Source: Nonomuraea sediminis (lineage in GTDB: Bacteria; Actinomycetota; Actinomycetes; Streptosporangiales; Streptosporangiaceae). From it: a stretch of DNA of 64,000 nucleotides. Within the stretch, counting starts at the first letter, position 1; every line of letters begins with the position of its first letter. Of this stretch, positions 31,255 to 40,669 are shown piece by piece. A program made the translations under genes and the position numbers. The stretch spans positions 62,001-126,000 of the forward strand of contig NZ_JAHDTI010000022.1 in NCBI RefSeq assembly GCF_018531495.1, read 5' to 3'. The notes under the pieces were generated by a model. That model did no database searches, was not told where the DNA came from, and saw only the letters and a program-made list of their open reading frames with translations.

Positions 31255-31932
31255 GTGAAGAGCCCGTCCCGCCCCGGTGACCGAGGCATCCCCGAAGCCA
31301 CGGTCGCACGGCTCCCGCTCTATCTGCGGGCGCTGCACGGGATGGCAGAGAGGGGCATCGCGACGGTCTCCTCGGAGGATCTGGCCGTAGCGGCCGGGGT
31401 CAACTCGGCCAAGCTCCGCAAAGACCTGTCCCACCTGGGCTCCTACGGCACCAGGGGCGTCGGCTACGACGTGGAGTACCTCGTCTACCAGATCTCCCGC
31501 GAACTCGGCCTCACCCAGGACTGGGCGGTGGCCATCGTCGGGGTCGGCAACCTCGGCCGCGCGCTGGCCAACTACGGCGGTTTCGTCTCCCGTGGCTTCC
31601 GCATCGCCGCCCTCGTGGATGCCGACCCCGAAGTCGTGGGCGACGACATAGCGGGGTTGAATGTGGAGCACATCGACGAACTGGAAGCCGTGATCAAACG
31701 GCGTGGAGTTTCGATCGTGGTTCTGGCGACACCGGCTGCGGCTGCACAGGAGGTCTGCGATCGCGTGGTCGCCGTAGGCGTGACCAGCATCCTGAACTTC
31801 GCCCCTGTTGTGCTTTCCGTGCCGGACAGCGTCGATGTCCGTAAAGTCGACCTATCAATTGAACTTCAGATCCTTGCGTTCCACGAGCAACGCAAAGGTG
31901 GGGGGCCACTTATGGCCGTGGACAGCCAATGA
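31255..31932 (+). CDS. rex: Redox-sensing transcriptional repressor Rex
   Basis: A 225-aa protein. The N-terminal winged helix is IPEATVARLPLYLRAL with SSEDLAVAAGVNSAKLRKDL. The Rossmann domain has VAIVGVGNLGRALANY, the NADH-binding GxGxxG. Rex releases DNA when NADH/NAD+ rises. GTG 31255 follows GGAG nine bases upstream. It overlaps hemA by four bases, so repressor and haem pathway form one operon, controlled by the operator at 31163-31182. Confidence 0.96.
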   Translation: MKSPSRPGDRGIPEATVARLPLYLRALHGMAERGIATVSSEDLAVAAGVNSAKLRKDLSHLGSYGTRGVGYDVEYLVYQISRELGLTQDWAVAIVGVGNLGRALANYGGFVSRGFRIAALVDADPEVVGDDIAGLNVEHIDELEAVIKRRGVSIVVLATPAAAAQEVCDRVVAVGVTSILNFAPVVLSVPDSVDVRKVDLSIELQILAFHEQRKGGGPLMAVDSQ

Positions 31933-33203
31933 GCGTTCTGGCGATCGGACTCAGTCACAGGACCGCTCCCGTGGCCATGCTCGAGCGCGTCTCGGTGACG
32001 GGCGACACGCTGACCAAGCTCCTGCACGACGTGCAGCAGGACGCCTGCGTGGCGGAGGCGATGGTCGTCTCGACCTGTAACAGGGTCGAGATCTACGCCG
32101 CGGTCGAGCGTTTCCACGCCGCTGTGACGGCCGTCAGCCGCCTGCTGAGCGTCCACTCGGGTGTTCCCGTCGATGAGCTGACGCCGCACCTGTACGTCCA
32201 CTACGAGGACCGCGCCGTGGAGCACCTGTTCTCCGTGGTGTGCGGCCTCGACTCGATGGTGGTCGGCGAGCAGCAGATCCTCGGGCAGGTCCGCCAGGCG
32301 CTCAAGCTGGGCCAGAAGCACGGCACGGTCGGCGCCACCCTCAACGAGCTGGTCCAGCAGGCACTGCGGGTCGGCAAGCGGGCCCAGACCGACACCGGCA
32401 TCGACCGCGCGGGCGCCTCCCTGGTCACCGCCGGGCTCGCCCTGGCGGGCCCGCTGGAGGGCAAGCGCGCCCTGGTGGTGGGCGCCGGCGCGATGAGCTC
32501 GCTGGCCGTCGCCACGCTGGCCCGCGCCGGCGTCACCGACATCGTGGTCGCCAACCGCACCTACGACCGAGGCGTACGGCTGGCCGACTCGGTGGGCGGG
32601 CGCGCGGTCGAGTTCTCCGCCGTTCCCCGAGAACTGGCGGAGGCCGACCTGGTGATCAGCTGCACGGGCGCGGGCCGCCACGTGATCACCCCGGACATCG
32701 TGCACGACGGGGTCTTCCTGCTCGACCTGGCCATGCCGCACGACATCGACCCCTCGGTGCGTGAAGTGCCCGGCGTCACGCTGGTCGACCTGGAGGCGAT
32801 CAGGGAGTCGGGCATCGGCTCGCGCGAGGGCGACGCCGTCGCCGCGGTGCGCGCGCTGGTGGCCGAGGAGCTGACCGCCTACCTGAACGCCGAGCGCGCC
32901 TCCCGCGTCACCCCCACGGTGGTGGCGTTGCGCAGCAAGGCCGCGGGAGTGGTGGAATCGGAGTTGGGGCGCCTGCTGATGCGGCTGCCCGAACTGGACG
33001 ACAAGGTCCGCGACGAGGTCACCCAGACGGTCCAGCGCGTCGTCGACAAGCTGCTTCACGAGCCGACCGTGCGTGTCAAACAGCTCGCCACCTCGCCTGG
33101 AGGCGATCATTATGCGGAAGCTCTGCGTGAGCTGTTCGATCTCGCTCCGGACAGGCCGGAAGCCGTGACGACGCCCGAGGCCGTGAGGGAGGTGGAGCTG
33201 TGA
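31929..33203 (+). CDS. hemA: Glutamyl-tRNA reductase
   Basis: A 424-aa enzyme that reduces glutamyl-tRNA to glutamate-1-semialdehyde, the first step of C5 tetrapyrrole synthesis. It has GLSHRTAPV, the catalytic Cys50 in STCNRVEIY, the NADPH-domain block ALVVGAGAMSSLA and a C-terminal dimerisation helix region. The ATG overlaps the rex stop. The gene is placed under Rex control, linking haem supply to redox state. Confidence 0.96.
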   Translation: MSVLAIGLSHRTAPVAMLERVSVTGDTLTKLLHDVQQDACVAEAMVVSTCNRVEIYAAVERFHAAVTAVSRLLSVHSGVPVDELTPHLYVHYEDRAVEHLFSVVCGLDSMVVGEQQILGQVRQALKLGQKHGTVGATLNELVQQALRVGKRAQTDTGIDRAGASLVTAGLALAGPLEGKRALVVGAGAMSSLAVATLARAGVTDIVVANRTYDRGVRLADSVGGRAVEFSAVPRELAEADLVISCTGAGRHVITPDIVHDGVFLLDLAMPHDIDPSVREVPGVTLVDLEAIRESGIGSREGDAVAAVRALVAEELTAYLNAERASRVTPTVVALRSKAAGVVESELGRLLMRLPELDDKVRDEVTQTVQRVVDKLLHEPTVRVKQLATSPGGDHYAEALRELFDLAPDRPEAVTTPEAVREVEL

Positions 33204-34105
33204 CGCTGCGGTTGGGGACGCGCAGGAGCCTGATGGCCACCACGCAGTCGCAGATGGTCGCCGACGCCTACACCGCGCGTACCGGCAGGGCGGTCGAGCT
33301 GGTGGGCATCACCACGTTCGGCGACGTCACCAAGGCTCAGCTGGCCCAGCTCGGCGGCACCGGGGTGTTCGTCAGCGCGCTGCGCGACAAGCTGATCGAG
33401 GGCGAGATCGACTTCGCCGTCCACTCGCTGAAGGACCTGCCCACCAAGCAGGACGACCGCTTCACGCTGGCCGCGATCCCGGCCAGGCACGACCACCGCG
33501 ACGCGCTGGTCGGCCCGCACAAGCTCGCCGACCTGCCCGCGGGCGCCCGGGTCGGCACCGGCTCGCCGCGCCGCGTGGCGATGCTGCGGATGCTCAGGCC
33601 CGACCTGGAGTACGTCCCGATCCGCGGCAACGCCGACACGCGGATCGGCAAGGTCGCCTCGGGCGAGCTCGACGCCGTGGTGCTCGCCTCGGCCGGGCTG
33701 ACCAGGATCGGCCGCGACGCCGAAGTGGCCCAGATTTTCGAGGTTGAGGAGCTTCTCCCGGCTCCCGGCCAGGGCGCGCTGGCCGTCGAATGTCTCAGTG
33801 GGCGCTCTGACCTGGTTGAATTCCTCAGCGTGCTCGACGACCCGCGGACCAGGTCCGCGGTCACCGCCGAGCGCGCAGTACTGTCCGCCCTCGAGGCGGG
33901 GTGTTCAGCTCCCGTGGGTGCTTTCGCCGTCGATGACGGGCAGACTTTGAACCTGACCGCCATGGTCGTCGCGCTCGACGGCCAGCAGGCGGTCCGCAAG
34001 TCCGCCGCCGGCTCTCCTTCGGACGCCGTCAATCTGGGCCGCCTGCTGGCGGGCGAGATGATCGCCGAAGGGGCCGACAGATTGATGGGGGAGCAATCCC
34101 ATTGA
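33200..34105 (+). CDS. hemC: Hydroxymethylbilane synthase (porphobilinogen deaminase)
   Basis: A 301-aa enzyme that polymerises four porphobilinogen units. Visible are the substrate-binding HSLKDLPT, TGSPRR, RGNADTRI, LPAPGQGALAVE and the dipyrromethane-cofactor cysteine Cys235 in LEAGCSAPVG. It starts at GTG 33200, overlapping the hemA stop. Length is normal for the family. Confidence 0.96.
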   Translation: MTLRLGTRRSLMATTQSQMVADAYTARTGRAVELVGITTFGDVTKAQLAQLGGTGVFVSALRDKLIEGEIDFAVHSLKDLPTKQDDRFTLAAIPARHDHRDALVGPHKLADLPAGARVGTGSPRRVAMLRMLRPDLEYVPIRGNADTRIGKVASGELDAVVLASAGLTRIGRDAEVAQIFEVEELLPAPGQGALAVECLSGRSDLVEFLSVLDDPRTRSAVTAERAVLSALEAGCSAPVGAFAVDDGQTLNLTAMVVALDGQQAVRKSAAGSPSDAVNLGRLLAGEMIAEGADRLMGEQSH

Positions 34106-35649
34106 GCGCCGATAGTCCAACCTCCGGTCTCGTCGCGTTCGTAGGTGGTGGTCCCGGAGACCCGAACCTGCTGACGCTCCGCGGTGCCGAGCTGCTCGCC
34201 AAGGCCGACGCCGTCGTCCTGGACGAGGAGCTGTACGGGCCGCTGCTGAAGCTGTGCCGCGAAGGCGTGGAGATCGCCTCCGACGACTTCGTGGCGCGCG
34301 CCAAGAACGGGCAGCTCGTCGTTCGCGTGTGCGAGGGCGACCCGATGCTGTTCTCCTCGATCACCGAGGAGGTCGCGGCCTGTGCCGCGGCGGAGGTGGA
34401 CTTCGAGATCGTGCCCGGCGTCCCGCCGGCGACCGCGGTGCTCACCTACGCGGGCATCCCGCCGGCGACAGCCGTACCCGAGTTCAGGATCGTCGACGCC
34501 GCGCAGGAGCAGGACTGGGCCTCGCACGCGGCCTGCCCCGGCACGCTGGTGATCTACAACGGCATCGCCGAGGCGGTGGCGATCGGCAAGGCGCTGATCT
34601 CCGGTGGCAAGCCCGACACCACGCCCGTCGCCGTGAGCAGCGGCGGCACCACGACCGAGCAGTACACCGTGGTGTCCTCGCTCGGGCGGCTGCAGGCCGA
34701 CCTCAAGCACGCCGGCTTCACCGAGCCCGCGCTGATCGTCGTGGGCGACGTGGTGGGGCTGCGCGACAAGTTGTCGTGGTTCGAGACCAAGCCGCTGTTC
34801 GGCTGGCGGGTGCTGGTGCCGCGCACCAAGGAGCAGTCGGCGTCGCTGTCGGAGCAGCTGGTCTCCTACGGCGCGGTGCCGGAGGAGGTGCCGACGATCT
34901 CCGTCGAGCCGCCGCGCACGCCGCAGCAGATGGACCGCGCGATCAAGGGCCTGGTCACAGGCCGCTACGAGTGGGTCGCCTTCACCAGCGCCAACGCGGT
35001 CAAGGCCGTGCGCGAGAAGTTCGAGGAGTACGGGCTTGACGCGCGTGCCTTCGCCGGGCTGAAGGTGGCCGCCGTGGGCGATGCCACCGCGCGGGCGCTG
35101 GTCGAGTTCGGCGTCAAGCCCGACCTGCTGCCCTCGGGCGAGCAGTCCTCCGAGGGTCTGGTGGCCGAGTGGCCGCCCTACGACTCGATGCTCGACCCGA
35201 TCAACCGGGTGCTGCTGCCGCGCGCCGACATCTCCACCGACACGCTGGTGGCCGGGCTCACCGAGCTGGGCTGGGAGTGCGACGACGTGACCGCCTACCG
35301 CACCGTGCGCGCGGCGCCGCCGCCCGCGCCGGTCCGCGAGGCGATCAAGGGCGGCGGGTTCGACGCGGTGCTGTTCACCTCGTCCTCGACCGTGCGGAAC
35401 CTGGTCGGCATCGCGGGCAAGCCGCACAACGTCACCGTGATCGCGGTCATCGGCCCGCAGACCGCCAAGACCGCCGAGGAGTTCGGCCTGCGGGTCGATG
35501 TCATGGCGGACAAACCTTCGGCTTCGGCCCTGGCCGCCGCGCTGTCGGAGTACGGTGCCAAGCAGCGGCAGGCGGCCCTGGCGGCCGGCGACACGCCGCG
35601 TAAGCCCTCGCAGAACCGCCGGGGCGCCCGTAGGAGGGGAGTCAAGTGA
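34102..35649 (+). CDS. hemD: Fused uroporphyrinogen-III C-methyltransferase / uroporphyrinogen-III synthase
   Basis: A 515-aa two-domain protein. The N-terminal ~245 residues are a SUMT/CobA fold (FVGGGPGDPNLLTLRGAELL, VPGVPPATAVLTYAGIP, VIYNGIAEAV). The C-terminal ~260 residues are HemD (PRTKEQSASLSEQL, AFTSANAVKAVREK, LLPRADISTDTL, VLFTSSSTVRNL). HemD closes the tetrapyrrole ring; SUMT diverts product toward sirohaem and cobalamin. The SUMT loop reads EGDPMLFSSITEEV rather than GDPFVFGRGGEE, as in other actinobacterial fusions. The start is TTG 34102, overlapping the hemC stop. Confidence 0.93.
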   Translation: MSADSPTSGLVAFVGGGPGDPNLLTLRGAELLAKADAVVLDEELYGPLLKLCREGVEIASDDFVARAKNGQLVVRVCEGDPMLFSSITEEVAACAAAEVDFEIVPGVPPATAVLTYAGIPPATAVPEFRIVDAAQEQDWASHAACPGTLVIYNGIAEAVAIGKALISGGKPDTTPVAVSSGGTTTEQYTVVSSLGRLQADLKHAGFTEPALIVVGDVVGLRDKLSWFETKPLFGWRVLVPRTKEQSASLSEQLVSYGAVPEEVPTISVEPPRTPQQMDRAIKGLVTGRYEWVAFTSANAVKAVREKFEEYGLDARAFAGLKVAAVGDATARALVEFGVKPDLLPSGEQSSEGLVAEWPPYDSMLDPINRVLLPRADISTDTLVAGLTELGWECDDVTAYRTVRAAPPPAPVREAIKGGGFDAVLFTSSSTVRNLVGIAGKPHNVTVIAVIGPQTAKTAEEFGLRVDVMADKPSASALAAALSEYGAKQRQAALAAGDTPRKPSQNRRGARRRGVK

Positions 35650-36629
35650 GCGCCGAGTTTCCCGTCGCGAGGCCGCGCCGGCTGCGCCGTACGCCCGCCA
35701 TGAGGCGGATGGTGGCCGGCACCAGGCTGCACGCCGCGGACCTGATCCTGCCCATGTTCGTCAAAGAGGGCCTTTCCGAGCCCTCGCCCGTGAGCTCGAT
35801 GCCGGGCGTGTACCAGCACACGCGCGACTCGCTGCGCAAGGCCGCTCATGAGGCGGCGTCGGCGGGCGTCGGCGGCGTGATGCTGTTCGGCATCCCGCAG
35901 GCCAAGGACGCGCGCGGGTCGGCCGCCGACGATCCCGACGGGATCCTGCAGCAGGCGCTGCGCGACGTGGTGGCCGAGGTGGGCGACGCGCTGGTCGTGG
36001 GCGCCGACACCTGCCTGGACGAGTTCACCGACCACGGGCACTGCGGGATCCTGACCGAGGCCGGCGAGGTGGACAACGACGCCACGCTGGAGCGCTACGC
36101 CTCGATGGCCGTCGCCCAGGCCGCGGCCGGGTCCCAGCTGATCGCGCCCAGCGGGATGATGGACGGCCAGGTGGGCGTGATCCGGTCGGCGCTGGACGTC
36201 GCCGGTTACGGAAATGTACCGATTTTGGCGTATTCGGCGAAGTACGCGTCGGCCTTCTTCGGGCCGTTCCGCGAGGCTGCCGAGTGCGCGCCGCAGTTCG
36301 GCGACCGCAGCTCCCACCAGCAGGACCCGGCAGGGCCGCTGGAGGAGGCGCTGCGCGAGGTGCGGCTCGACCTCGCCGAGGGCGCCGACCTCGTGATGGT
36401 CAAGCCCGCCATGTCCTACCTGGACATCATCCGCCAGTTCAGGGACAACGTGGACGTGCCGGTGGCCGCCTACCAGGTCAGCGGCGAGTACGCGATGGTC
36501 GAGGCCGCCGCCGCCAACGGCTGGGTCGACCGTGACCGCATGATCATGGAGTCGCTCGTGTCGATCAAGCGGGCCGGAGCCGACCTGATCCTCACGTACT
36601 GGGCGACCGAGGTGGCGCGCCGTCTGTAA
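35646..36629 (+). CDS. hemB: Delta-aminolevulinic acid dehydratase (porphobilinogen synthase)
   Basis: A 327-aa TIM-barrel enzyme. The Schiff-base lysine is in VMVKPAMSYLD, and a second lysine in AYSAKYASAFFGPFR. The metal site reads DTCLDEFTDHGHCG, keeping two of the three cysteines used by zinc-type enzymes, so it is intermediate between Zn and Mg types. GTG 35646 overlaps the hemD stop. It is the last gene of the overlapping rex-hemACDB run. Confidence 0.95.
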   Translation: MSAEFPVARPRRLRRTPAMRRMVAGTRLHAADLILPMFVKEGLSEPSPVSSMPGVYQHTRDSLRKAAHEAASAGVGGVMLFGIPQAKDARGSAADDPDGILQQALRDVVAEVGDALVVGADTCLDEFTDHGHCGILTEAGEVDNDATLERYASMAVAQAAAGSQLIAPSGMMDGQVGVIRSALDVAGYGNVPILAYSAKYASAFFGPFREAAECAPQFGDRSSHQQDPAGPLEEALREVRLDLAEGADLVMVKPAMSYLDIIRQFRDNVDVPVAAYQVSGEYAMVEAAAANGWVDRDRMIMESLVSIKRAGADLILTYWATEVARRL

Positions 36630-36754
36630 CCGGGGGGATTCCCGCTCAGCCCTGTGGCCTGTGCGTTAGAGTGAGATGACAAGTGCTGGTGTGTCCCGCG
36701 TGTGCGGATGGCCCAGGGATCGCCTCGCGCACTTGGACATCGACGGGAGACACC

Positions 36755-37378
36755 ATGGTGGGGGTACCGCTCGCTCGGCGTACCAGAAAACGGGCACGGC
36801 CGACACGGATCGACTCCGTGCTGGAGTATGCCGCTCTGGGCTGGCTGAGCGTCCCCGGTGCCCATCCGCTGCGCCACGGCTCGCGCGCCTGTTCGTGTGA
36901 CCGGCTCGGCTGTCCGGACCCGGGCGCGCATCCGCTGTCGCCCGCCTGGCAGTTGCAGGCCACGACGGACGCCACCCAGCTCATGCGCTGGTGGCAGGCC
37001 GAGCCGGAGGCCAATGTGATTCTCCCCACGGGCCGCGTCTTCGATGTCTTCGATGTACCGGTGGCCCAAGGGCTCGAGGCCATCAACCAGATTCCCGAGG
37101 CTCATCAGGGCCCGGTCGCCGTCAACGGCGACCGGGCCCTGTTCTTTGTGGCCACCCGCGGCAACCCCGAGGACGAGGACGAGTGGTGGTCCTGCCAACT
37201 CGACTGCGACCCGGCCGGCATCGACGCCTCGCCGGGGCTGCGCTGGCACTGCCGCGACAGCTACGTGCTCGCCCCGCCCTCCCTGCTGCCCTCCGGTCAG
37301 GCGGTGTCCTGGCTGCGCGGGCCTGACGGGCGCCCGCTGCCGGATCCCGTGCGGCTGCTTGAGTGGCTGGTGGCCTGA
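36755..37378 (+). CDS. Bifunctional DNA primase/polymerase N-terminal domain-like protein
   Basis: A 207-aa protein resembling the prim-pol domain found alone in many actinomycetes: YAALGWLSVPGAHPL, C-S-C...GCPDPGAHP, WWQAEPEANVILPTGRVFDVFDV and RDSYVLAPPSLLPSGQ. GGGAGAC precedes ATG 36755. The classical catalytic DxD is replaced by FDVFDVP, and the protein is too short to be a replicase. A role in DNA priming is doubtful. It stands between hemB and hemL without being a haem gene. Confidence 0.75.
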   Translation: MVGVPLARRTRKRARPTRIDSVLEYAALGWLSVPGAHPLRHGSRACSCDRLGCPDPGAHPLSPAWQLQATTDATQLMRWWQAEPEANVILPTGRVFDVFDVPVAQGLEAINQIPEAHQGPVAVNGDRALFFVATRGNPEDEDEWWSCQLDCDPAGIDASPGLRWHCRDSYVLAPPSLLPSGQAVSWLRGPDGRPLPDPVRLLEWLVA

Positions 37379-37392
37379 GTACGCTTGAGGCC

Positions 37393-38685
37393 GTGAGCCC
37401 TACAGACAAGTCCGAGGAACTGTTCGCGCGTGCCCAGGCCGTCGTGCCGGGCGGGGTCAATTCGCCCGTGCGGGCCTTCGGGGCGGTCGGCGGGACGCCG
37501 CGCTTCATGGTCTCCGGGCAGGGCCCCTACATCACCGACGCCGACGGCAACCGCTACGTCGACCTCGTCTGCTCGTGGGGGCCGATGATCCTGGGCCACC
37601 GCCACCCCGCGGTGGTGTCCGCGGTCGAGGAAGCCGTCGCCCACGGCTTCTCGTACGGCACGGCCACACCGGGAGAGGTCGAGCTGGCCGAGGAGATCGT
37701 CGGCCGGGTCGCCCCCGTGGACAGGCTCCGCCTGGTCAGCTCGGGCACCGAGGCCACGATGAGCGCGGTACGGCTGGCCCGCGGCTTCACCGGGCGCTCC
37801 AAGGTCGTCAAGTTCGCCGGGTGCTACCACGGCCACGTCGACGCGCTGCTGGCCTCGGCGGGCTCCGGCGTGGTGACGTTCGGGCTGCCGGACACCCCCG
37901 GCGTGACGGGCGCGTCGGCGGCCGACACGATCGTGCTGCCCTACAACTCCGTCGAGGCGGTGGAGGAGGCGTTCGCCTCGTCCGAGATCGCCTGCGTGAT
38001 CACCGAGGCGTGCCCGGCGAACATGGGCGTGGTGCCGCCCGCGCCCGGGTTCAACCAGTTCCTGCGGGACATCACCGCGCGCAACGGCGCGCTGCTGATC
38101 ATCGACGAGGTGCTGACCGGATTCCGCGTGTCCTCCGCGGGCTGGTACGGGCTCGACCCCGTGGACGCCGACCTGATGACCTTCGGCAAGGTCATGGGCG
38201 GCGGTCTGCCCGCCGCGGCCTTCGGCGGCCGCGCGGACGTGATGGCCTACCTGGCCCCCGCCGGCCCGGTCTACCAGGCGGGCACGCTGTCGGGTAACCC
38301 GCTGGCCTGTGCCGCGGGCCTGGCCACGCTGCGCAACCTGGACGCCCCGGCCTACGAGCGGGTGGACGCCGCCGCCTCGGCCGTCGGCCGCGCCGCCTCG
38401 GAGGCGCTGTCGGCCGCGGGGGTCCCGCACCGCCTGCAGACGGCGGGCAGCCTGTTCTCGATCTTCTTCACCGACGGGCCCGTCACGAACTTCGACCAGG
38501 CCAGGACGCAGAACACGGCCGCCTTCACGGCCTTCTTCCACGCGATGCTGGACCAGGGCGTCTACCTGCCGCCGTCGGCGTACGAGGCCTGGTTCCTGTC
38601 GGCGAGCCACGACGACGAGGCGCTCAACCGCATCGCCGACGCGCTGCCCGCCGCGGCCAAGGCGGCCGCCGAAGTCAGCGGCTGA
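37393..38685 (+). CDS. hemL: Glutamate-1-semialdehyde 2,1-aminomutase
   Basis: A 430-aa PLP enzyme of aminotransferase class III that makes 5-aminolevulinate from the hemA product. It has PGGVNSPVRAF, SSGTEATMSAVRLARG, CYHGHVD, the LLIIDEVLTGFR aspartate, and PLP-lysine Lys266 in TFGKVMGGGLP. GTG 37393 follows TTGAGG. It ends 11 bp inside the convergent EamA gene. Confidence 0.96.
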   Translation: MSPTDKSEELFARAQAVVPGGVNSPVRAFGAVGGTPRFMVSGQGPYITDADGNRYVDLVCSWGPMILGHRHPAVVSAVEEAVAHGFSYGTATPGEVELAEEIVGRVAPVDRLRLVSSGTEATMSAVRLARGFTGRSKVVKFAGCYHGHVDALLASAGSGVVTFGLPDTPGVTGASAADTIVLPYNSVEAVEEAFASSEIACVITEACPANMGVVPPAPGFNQFLRDITARNGALLIIDEVLTGFRVSSAGWYGLDPVDADLMTFGKVMGGGLPAAAFGGRADVMAYLAPAGPVYQAGTLSGNPLACAAGLATLRNLDAPAYERVDAAASAVGRAASEALSAAGVPHRLQTAGSLFSIFFTDGPVTNFDQARTQNTAAFTAFFHAMLDQGVYLPPSAYEAWFLSASHDDEALNRIADALPAAAKAAAEVSG

Positions 38686-39577
38686 GCGCGGGCTCGGGCT
38701 GGGGGACCGCCTTGCGGCCGCGGGTGTTGGTGTACAGGACGCCCGCGACGATGAGGACGGCGGCGCCGAGCTTGAGCCAGGAGATCGGCTCGCCGGTGAC
38801 CAGCGCGGCCGAGGACATGCCGAACACCGGCACGAGGAGCGTGTAGGGCGCCACGGTCGAGGCGTCGTAGCGGCGCAGCAGCCAGCCCCAGAGGCCGAAG
38901 CCGCCCAGCGTGGAGATGAAGGCCACGTACACCAGCGACAGCCAGCCCTCCGCCGAGGCGGGCGAGATGAGCGTGGCGAGCGTGGGGACGCCCTCGAGCG
39001 TCAGCGAAAGCAGCAGGAGGGGAGGCGCCGACAAGGCGCTGACCCACACCATGAAGCGCAGCGAGTCGGGCGGCGCCGCCTTGCGCTGGGCGACGTTGCC
39101 CAGTCCCCAGGCGGCCGCGGCGGCCACGCACAGCGCGAAGGCCACGACCGGCGCGGCGGCGTGGCTGGTGAGGGTGAAGTCGACGGCCACGAGGGCCAGC
39201 CCGCAGAACGCGACGGCCAGACCGGCGACGCGGCGGGCCGAGAGGCGCTCACCCAGGAGCGTCACCGCGAACACGACGGTGAACAGGGCCTGGATCTGCA
39301 GGACGAGAGAGGTGAGCCCGGCGGGCATCCCGGCCCGCATGCCCACCAGGAGCAGGCCGAACTGGCCGACTCCGATGGTCGCCGCCACCGCGAACACCCA
39401 CCGCCACGCCACCCCTGGCCGTCCCACGAACAACAGCGCGGGGAACGCGGCCAGGGTGAAGCGGAGTCCTGCGTAGAGCAGGGGCGGGAAGTGGCGGAGG
39501 CCGGCCTGCATCACGACGAAGTTGAAGCCCCACACCGCCGCCAGGCCGACGGCCAGTGCCAGGTGGCGGGGTCTCAC
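38675..39577 (-). CDS. EamA/DMT family transporter
   Basis: A 300-aa protein with ten membrane helices in two EamA repeats. The starts of the repeats are visible at AVWGFNFVVMQAG and in FALCVAAAAAWGLGNVAQRK. Such carriers export amino acids or metabolites. It starts at GTG 39577, overlapping the stop of a 33-aa basic ORF. It is divergent from a LysR gene that probably controls it. The 3' end overlaps hemL by 11 bp. Confidence 0.88.
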   Translation of the reverse strand: MRPRHLALAVGLAAVWGFNFVVMQAGLRHFPPLLYAGLRFTLAAFPALLFVGRPGVAWRWVFAVAATIGVGQFGLLLVGMRAGMPAGLTSLVLQIQALFTVVFAVTLLGERLSARRVAGLAVAFCGLALVAVDFTLTSHAAAPVVAFALCVAAAAAWGLGNVAQRKAAPPDSLRFMVWVSALSAPPLLLLSLTLEGVPTLATLISPASAEGWLSLVYVAFISTLGGFGLWGWLLRRYDASTVAPYTLLVPVFGMSSAALVTGEPISWLKLGAAVLIVAGVLYTNTRGRKAVPQPEPALSR

Positions 39578-39675
39578 TTCTTGCGGCGGTTGCGCTGCTC
39601 GCGGGCCTGGTCGGCGAGGACCTTCAGGTAGGAGGTGGTGTCGGACTGCTTCTTGATCGCCTTAACGTTTCGCAT
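39574..39675 (-). CDS. 33-aa basic small ORF coupled to the EamA gene
   Basis: The frame reads MRNVKAIKKQSDTTSYLKVL then ADQAREQRNRRKK and stops at a TGA that overlaps the EamA start (GTGA). The 13 basic residues and the exact overlap suggest a genuine leader or small protein whose translation feeds into the transporter. No family is recognised. No strong ribosome binding site is visible, and the promoter lies in the AT-rich gap upstream. Confidence 0.5.
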   Translation of the reverse strand: MRNVKAIKKQSDTTSYLKVLADQAREQRNRRKK

Positions 39676-39748
39676 GCATATATTTTCTATCGCTACACAT
39701 TCCAGCACAAGCGAGACTTTCTACGCTAAACACTTTAGACTGGCTTAC

Positions 39749-40669
39749 ATGTTGGACCTGAATCGCCTCAAGGCACTGCACGCCGTGCACGTCTACGGAT
39801 CCGTGGGCGCCGCGGCCGACGCGCTCACGGTGACCCCGTCGGCCGTCTCGCAGCAGATCGCCAAGCTTGAGCGGGAGATGGGCGCCAGGCTCGTCGAACG
39901 CAACGGGCGCGGTGTCCGGCTGACGGACGCGGCGGGCCTGCTCGCCGAGCACGCCGAGCGGATCCTCGCCCTGGTCGAGACCGCCGAGGCCGACTTCGAG
40001 GCGCACCGCGGCGAGGTCGTGGGCCGGCTCAACGTCTCGGCGTTCCCCACTGCGGCCCGCGGCATCATGCCCGCCGCCCTGACGGCCCTGCGGGGCGACC
40101 ACCCCGACCTGTGGGTGCAGCTCACCGAGCGCGAGCCGGAGCGGGTCGTGCGCGAGGTCGCCAGGGGCGAGCTCGACCTGGGCATCGTGCAGGACTGGCT
40201 GGACCGGCCGATGGCGATGCCCGAGGGCCTGTCGAAGTCGGTGCTGCTCGACGACGTGGCCGACGTGATCGTGCCCGCCGACCACCCGCTGGCCGGCAGC
40301 AGGGAGATCGAGCTGGCCCAGCTGCACGGCGAGCGGTGGATCAGCTCCTCGCCCGGCACGGTCTGCCACGACTGGCTGGTCTTCACGCTGCGCGGCGCCG
40401 ACCTGGAGCCGGAGATCGCCTGCATGGCCGACGAGTACCCGACCCAGCTGGCCCTGGTCGCCGCCGGGCTCGGCTGCGCGATCATCCCGCGGCTCGGGCG
40501 CGACCACGTGCCCGCGGGGGCCAGGGTGATCCCGATCCGGCCGCGCAAGACCAGGCGCATCTACGCCATCTGGCGGACCGACGCCGCCCGGCGCCCCGCG
40601 ATCAGGGCCGTCGTCGAGGCGCTCGCCGACGCCAGCCGTAGCCAGGAGAACGCCTGGGCGGTCAGCTGA
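39749..40669 (+). CDS. LysR-family transcriptional regulator
   Basis: A 306-aa regulator. The winged helix spans residues 1-60 (LDLNRLKALHAVHVYGSVGA, TPSAVSQQIAKLE). The effector domain includes GELDLGIVQDWLD and AAGLGCAIIPRLG. No ribosome binding site precedes ATG 39749, and a TAGACT box ends about seven bases before it, so the message may be leaderless. It lies between two EamA exporters, divergent from one and convergent with the other. It probably induces the divergent one in response to the exported metabolite. Confidence 0.9.
   Translation: MLDLNRLKALHAVHVYGSVGAAADALTVTPSAVSQQIAKLEREMGARLVERNGRGVRLTDAAGLLAEHAERILALVETAEADFEAHRGEVVGRLNVSAFPTAARGIMPAALTALRGDHPDLWVQLTEREPERVVREVARGELDLGIVQDWLDRPMAMPEGLSKSVLLDDVADVIVPADHPLAGSREIELAQLHGERWISSSPGTVCHDWLVFTLRGADLEPEIACMADEYPTQLALVAAGLGCAIIPRLGRDHVPAGARVIPIRPRKTRRIYAIWRTDAARRPAIRAVVEALADASRSQENAWAVS

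Noticed and set aside
32071..32086. CTGTAACAGGGT in hemA resembling the palindrome in the pra leader
   Set aside because: It encodes the invariant TCNRV segment of HemA. The similarity over 12 bases is coincidental.
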